From: Bacteroidota bacterium
Lineage (GTDB): Bacteria; Bacteroidota; Ignavibacteria; Kapaibacteriales; HRBIN21
Reading direction: 5' to 3'
Length of the DNA stretch: 64,000 nucleotides
Assembly: GCA_030550275.1 (NCBI GenBank)
Contig: JAUQPR010000007.1
Location: forward strand, 62,001-126,000
The position numbers and the translations under genes were made by a program. The notes beneath the pieces were generated by a model. That model was not told the origin of the DNA, did not search any database, and worked only from the letters and a program-made list of their open reading frames with translations. Positions within the stretch are counted from its first letter, which is position 1, and every line of letters begins with the position of its first letter. Below are positions 63,471-64,000 of this stretch, one piece after another.

Positions 63471-64000
63471 ATGCGTGGATTGCAGCGAATCGCCGCAGTG
63501 CTACTGGCGAGCGCAACGGTGATGGCGCAGCAGTTCCTCCGCCCAGGGGGCGAGAGCCAGCTGCTCCTGCTGTCGAATGAACCCGTAGTTGAGCGGGGCG
63601 GGCACGGGCTGGATTGGTCCAAGCTCCGCGTAGATGCCACGCTTTCCGGTGGGAAGGTCCCGGCAGCGATCCAGTACTTCATCTTCGACTCGCTTGTCAA
63701 CGCCTTCTCCTACTACTCCTGGCAGCAGCAGCCGCTGTGGTGGGACCCCACCGCCGATGTGCTCCTGACGGTCAAGCGTGGGGCAACCAATGGCAACCAG
63801 CTCTTCTACCGCTACTCCACCAACCGTGGGCAGAGCTGGACTCAGCCGGTGCTGCTCTTCGATGCAGCTGCAACGGGTGGGCAGCAGTTCCCGCGCTACC
63901 CCAGCGGCTACCTGGTCAATCCGAACAATTCCGTGACGACACCGGAGGACCTGCTGCTGGTCTTTGCCAGCCCTGTGACCTCCGGTACCGGCTGGGTGGG
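63471..64000 (+). CDS. Secreted protein with BNR/Asp-box-like repeat, truncated at the window edge
   Basis: An open frame starts at the ATG at 63471 and runs off the right edge (at least 176 residues, no stop). The beginning MRGLQRIAAVLLASATVMAQQ is a signal peptide. A segment RYSTNRGQSWTQPVLLF matches an Asp-box (S-x-N/D-x-G-x-x-W), as in sialidase-like beta propellers. LLTVKRGATNGNQLFY is consistent with propeller strands. The family cannot be fixed from the fragment; a surface enzyme or adhesin is possible. It lies 26 bases after the dehydrogenase gene; no promoter-like element is evident. Confidence 0.75.
   Translation, partial: MRGLQRIAAVLLASATVMAQQFLRPGGESQLLLLSNEPVVERGGHGLDWSKLRVDATLSGGKVPAAIQYFIFDSLVNAFSYYSWQQQPLWWDPTADVLLTVKRGATNGNQLFYRYSTNRGQSWTQPVLLFDAAATGGQQFPRYPSGYLVNPNNSVTTPEDLLLVFASPVTSGTGWV

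Overview
The window reads as a GC-rich chromosomal segment from the Bacteroidota/Chlorobiota side of the tree, possibly a Kapabacteria-like lineage; that placement is my inference. The evidence is: subtilases with type IX-secretion-like C-terminal domains, an Hc1-type histone H1-like protein, a ferredoxin whose N-terminus resembles Chlorobium ferredoxins, hopanoid/squalene genes hpnC and hpnD, and promoter-like elements matching the Bacteroidota -7 consensus TAnnTTTG. I found no rRNA, tRNA, CRISPR, phage, transposase or integrase. The genes are housekeeping or cell-envelope genes packed into long directons with many 1-4 base overlaps.

Layout. About 0.2-5.6 kb (minus): nuoJ, nuoK, hpnC, hpnD, polA behind a TAATTTTG element. 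5.6-7.8 kb: an EF-G-like GTPase, then about 380 bases of palindromic repeats. 8.1-12.7 kb (minus): metE, a 559-residue Rossmann protein of unknown role, purN. 12.8-17.9 kb (minus): a GDP-mannose-3,5-epimerase-like gene, carB, prmC. 18.0-25.4 kb (plus): two small unknown genes, a SurA/PpiC-like chaperone, a FlgD-Ig-like exported protein, a subtilase, an Hc1-like protein, and fumC behind its own promoter. 25.4-31.7 kb (minus): a second subtilase, an enoyl-CoA hydratase, an OmpA-like protein, a GT2 glycosyltransferase, purM. 31.7-35.2 kb (plus): dnaX, bcp, and an in-frame TatD/outer-membrane-protein fusion. 35.3-38.4 kb (minus): an NlpC/P60 lipoprotein, hsp20, dnaK. 38.5-50.3 kb (minus): a long gene run from a tyrosine autokinase through a dipeptidase, two lipoproteins, tryptophan 2,3-dioxygenase, comF, a UvrD-like helicase and an SDR to uvrC. 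50.5-54.9 kb (plus): a PKD-FGE lipoprotein, a five-heme cytochrome lipoprotein, rpsA. 54.9-59.1 kb (minus): exopolysaccharide genes (sugar transferase, Gfo/Idh/MocA dehydrogenase, Wzi-like barrel). 59.3-64.0 kb (plus): ferredoxin, amidohydrolase, kbl, 3-hydroxyacyl-CoA dehydrogenase, and a truncated secreted protein at the right edge.

How the genes work together. Central metabolism is represented by purine, pyrimidine and methionine synthesis, fumarase, Complex I subunits and acyl-CoA/threonine catabolism. Surface biology is prominent: polysaccharide initiation, export control and a capsule barrel, secreted subtilases with putative sorting domains, periplasmic PPIase, OmpA-like and lipoprotein genes. 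Genome maintenance is covered by polA, dnaX, uvrC, a UvrD-like helicase and comF.

Most unusual points: the TatD ORF continues without a stop into a signal-peptide-bearing barrel protein; a cluster of palindromic repeats shares a GTAGGGGC head and has covarying stems; promoter-like elements mostly sit 27-39 bases upstream of starts; PolI has a degenerate proofreading domain; prmC probably starts at CTG. I see no convincing new defence or mobile system.
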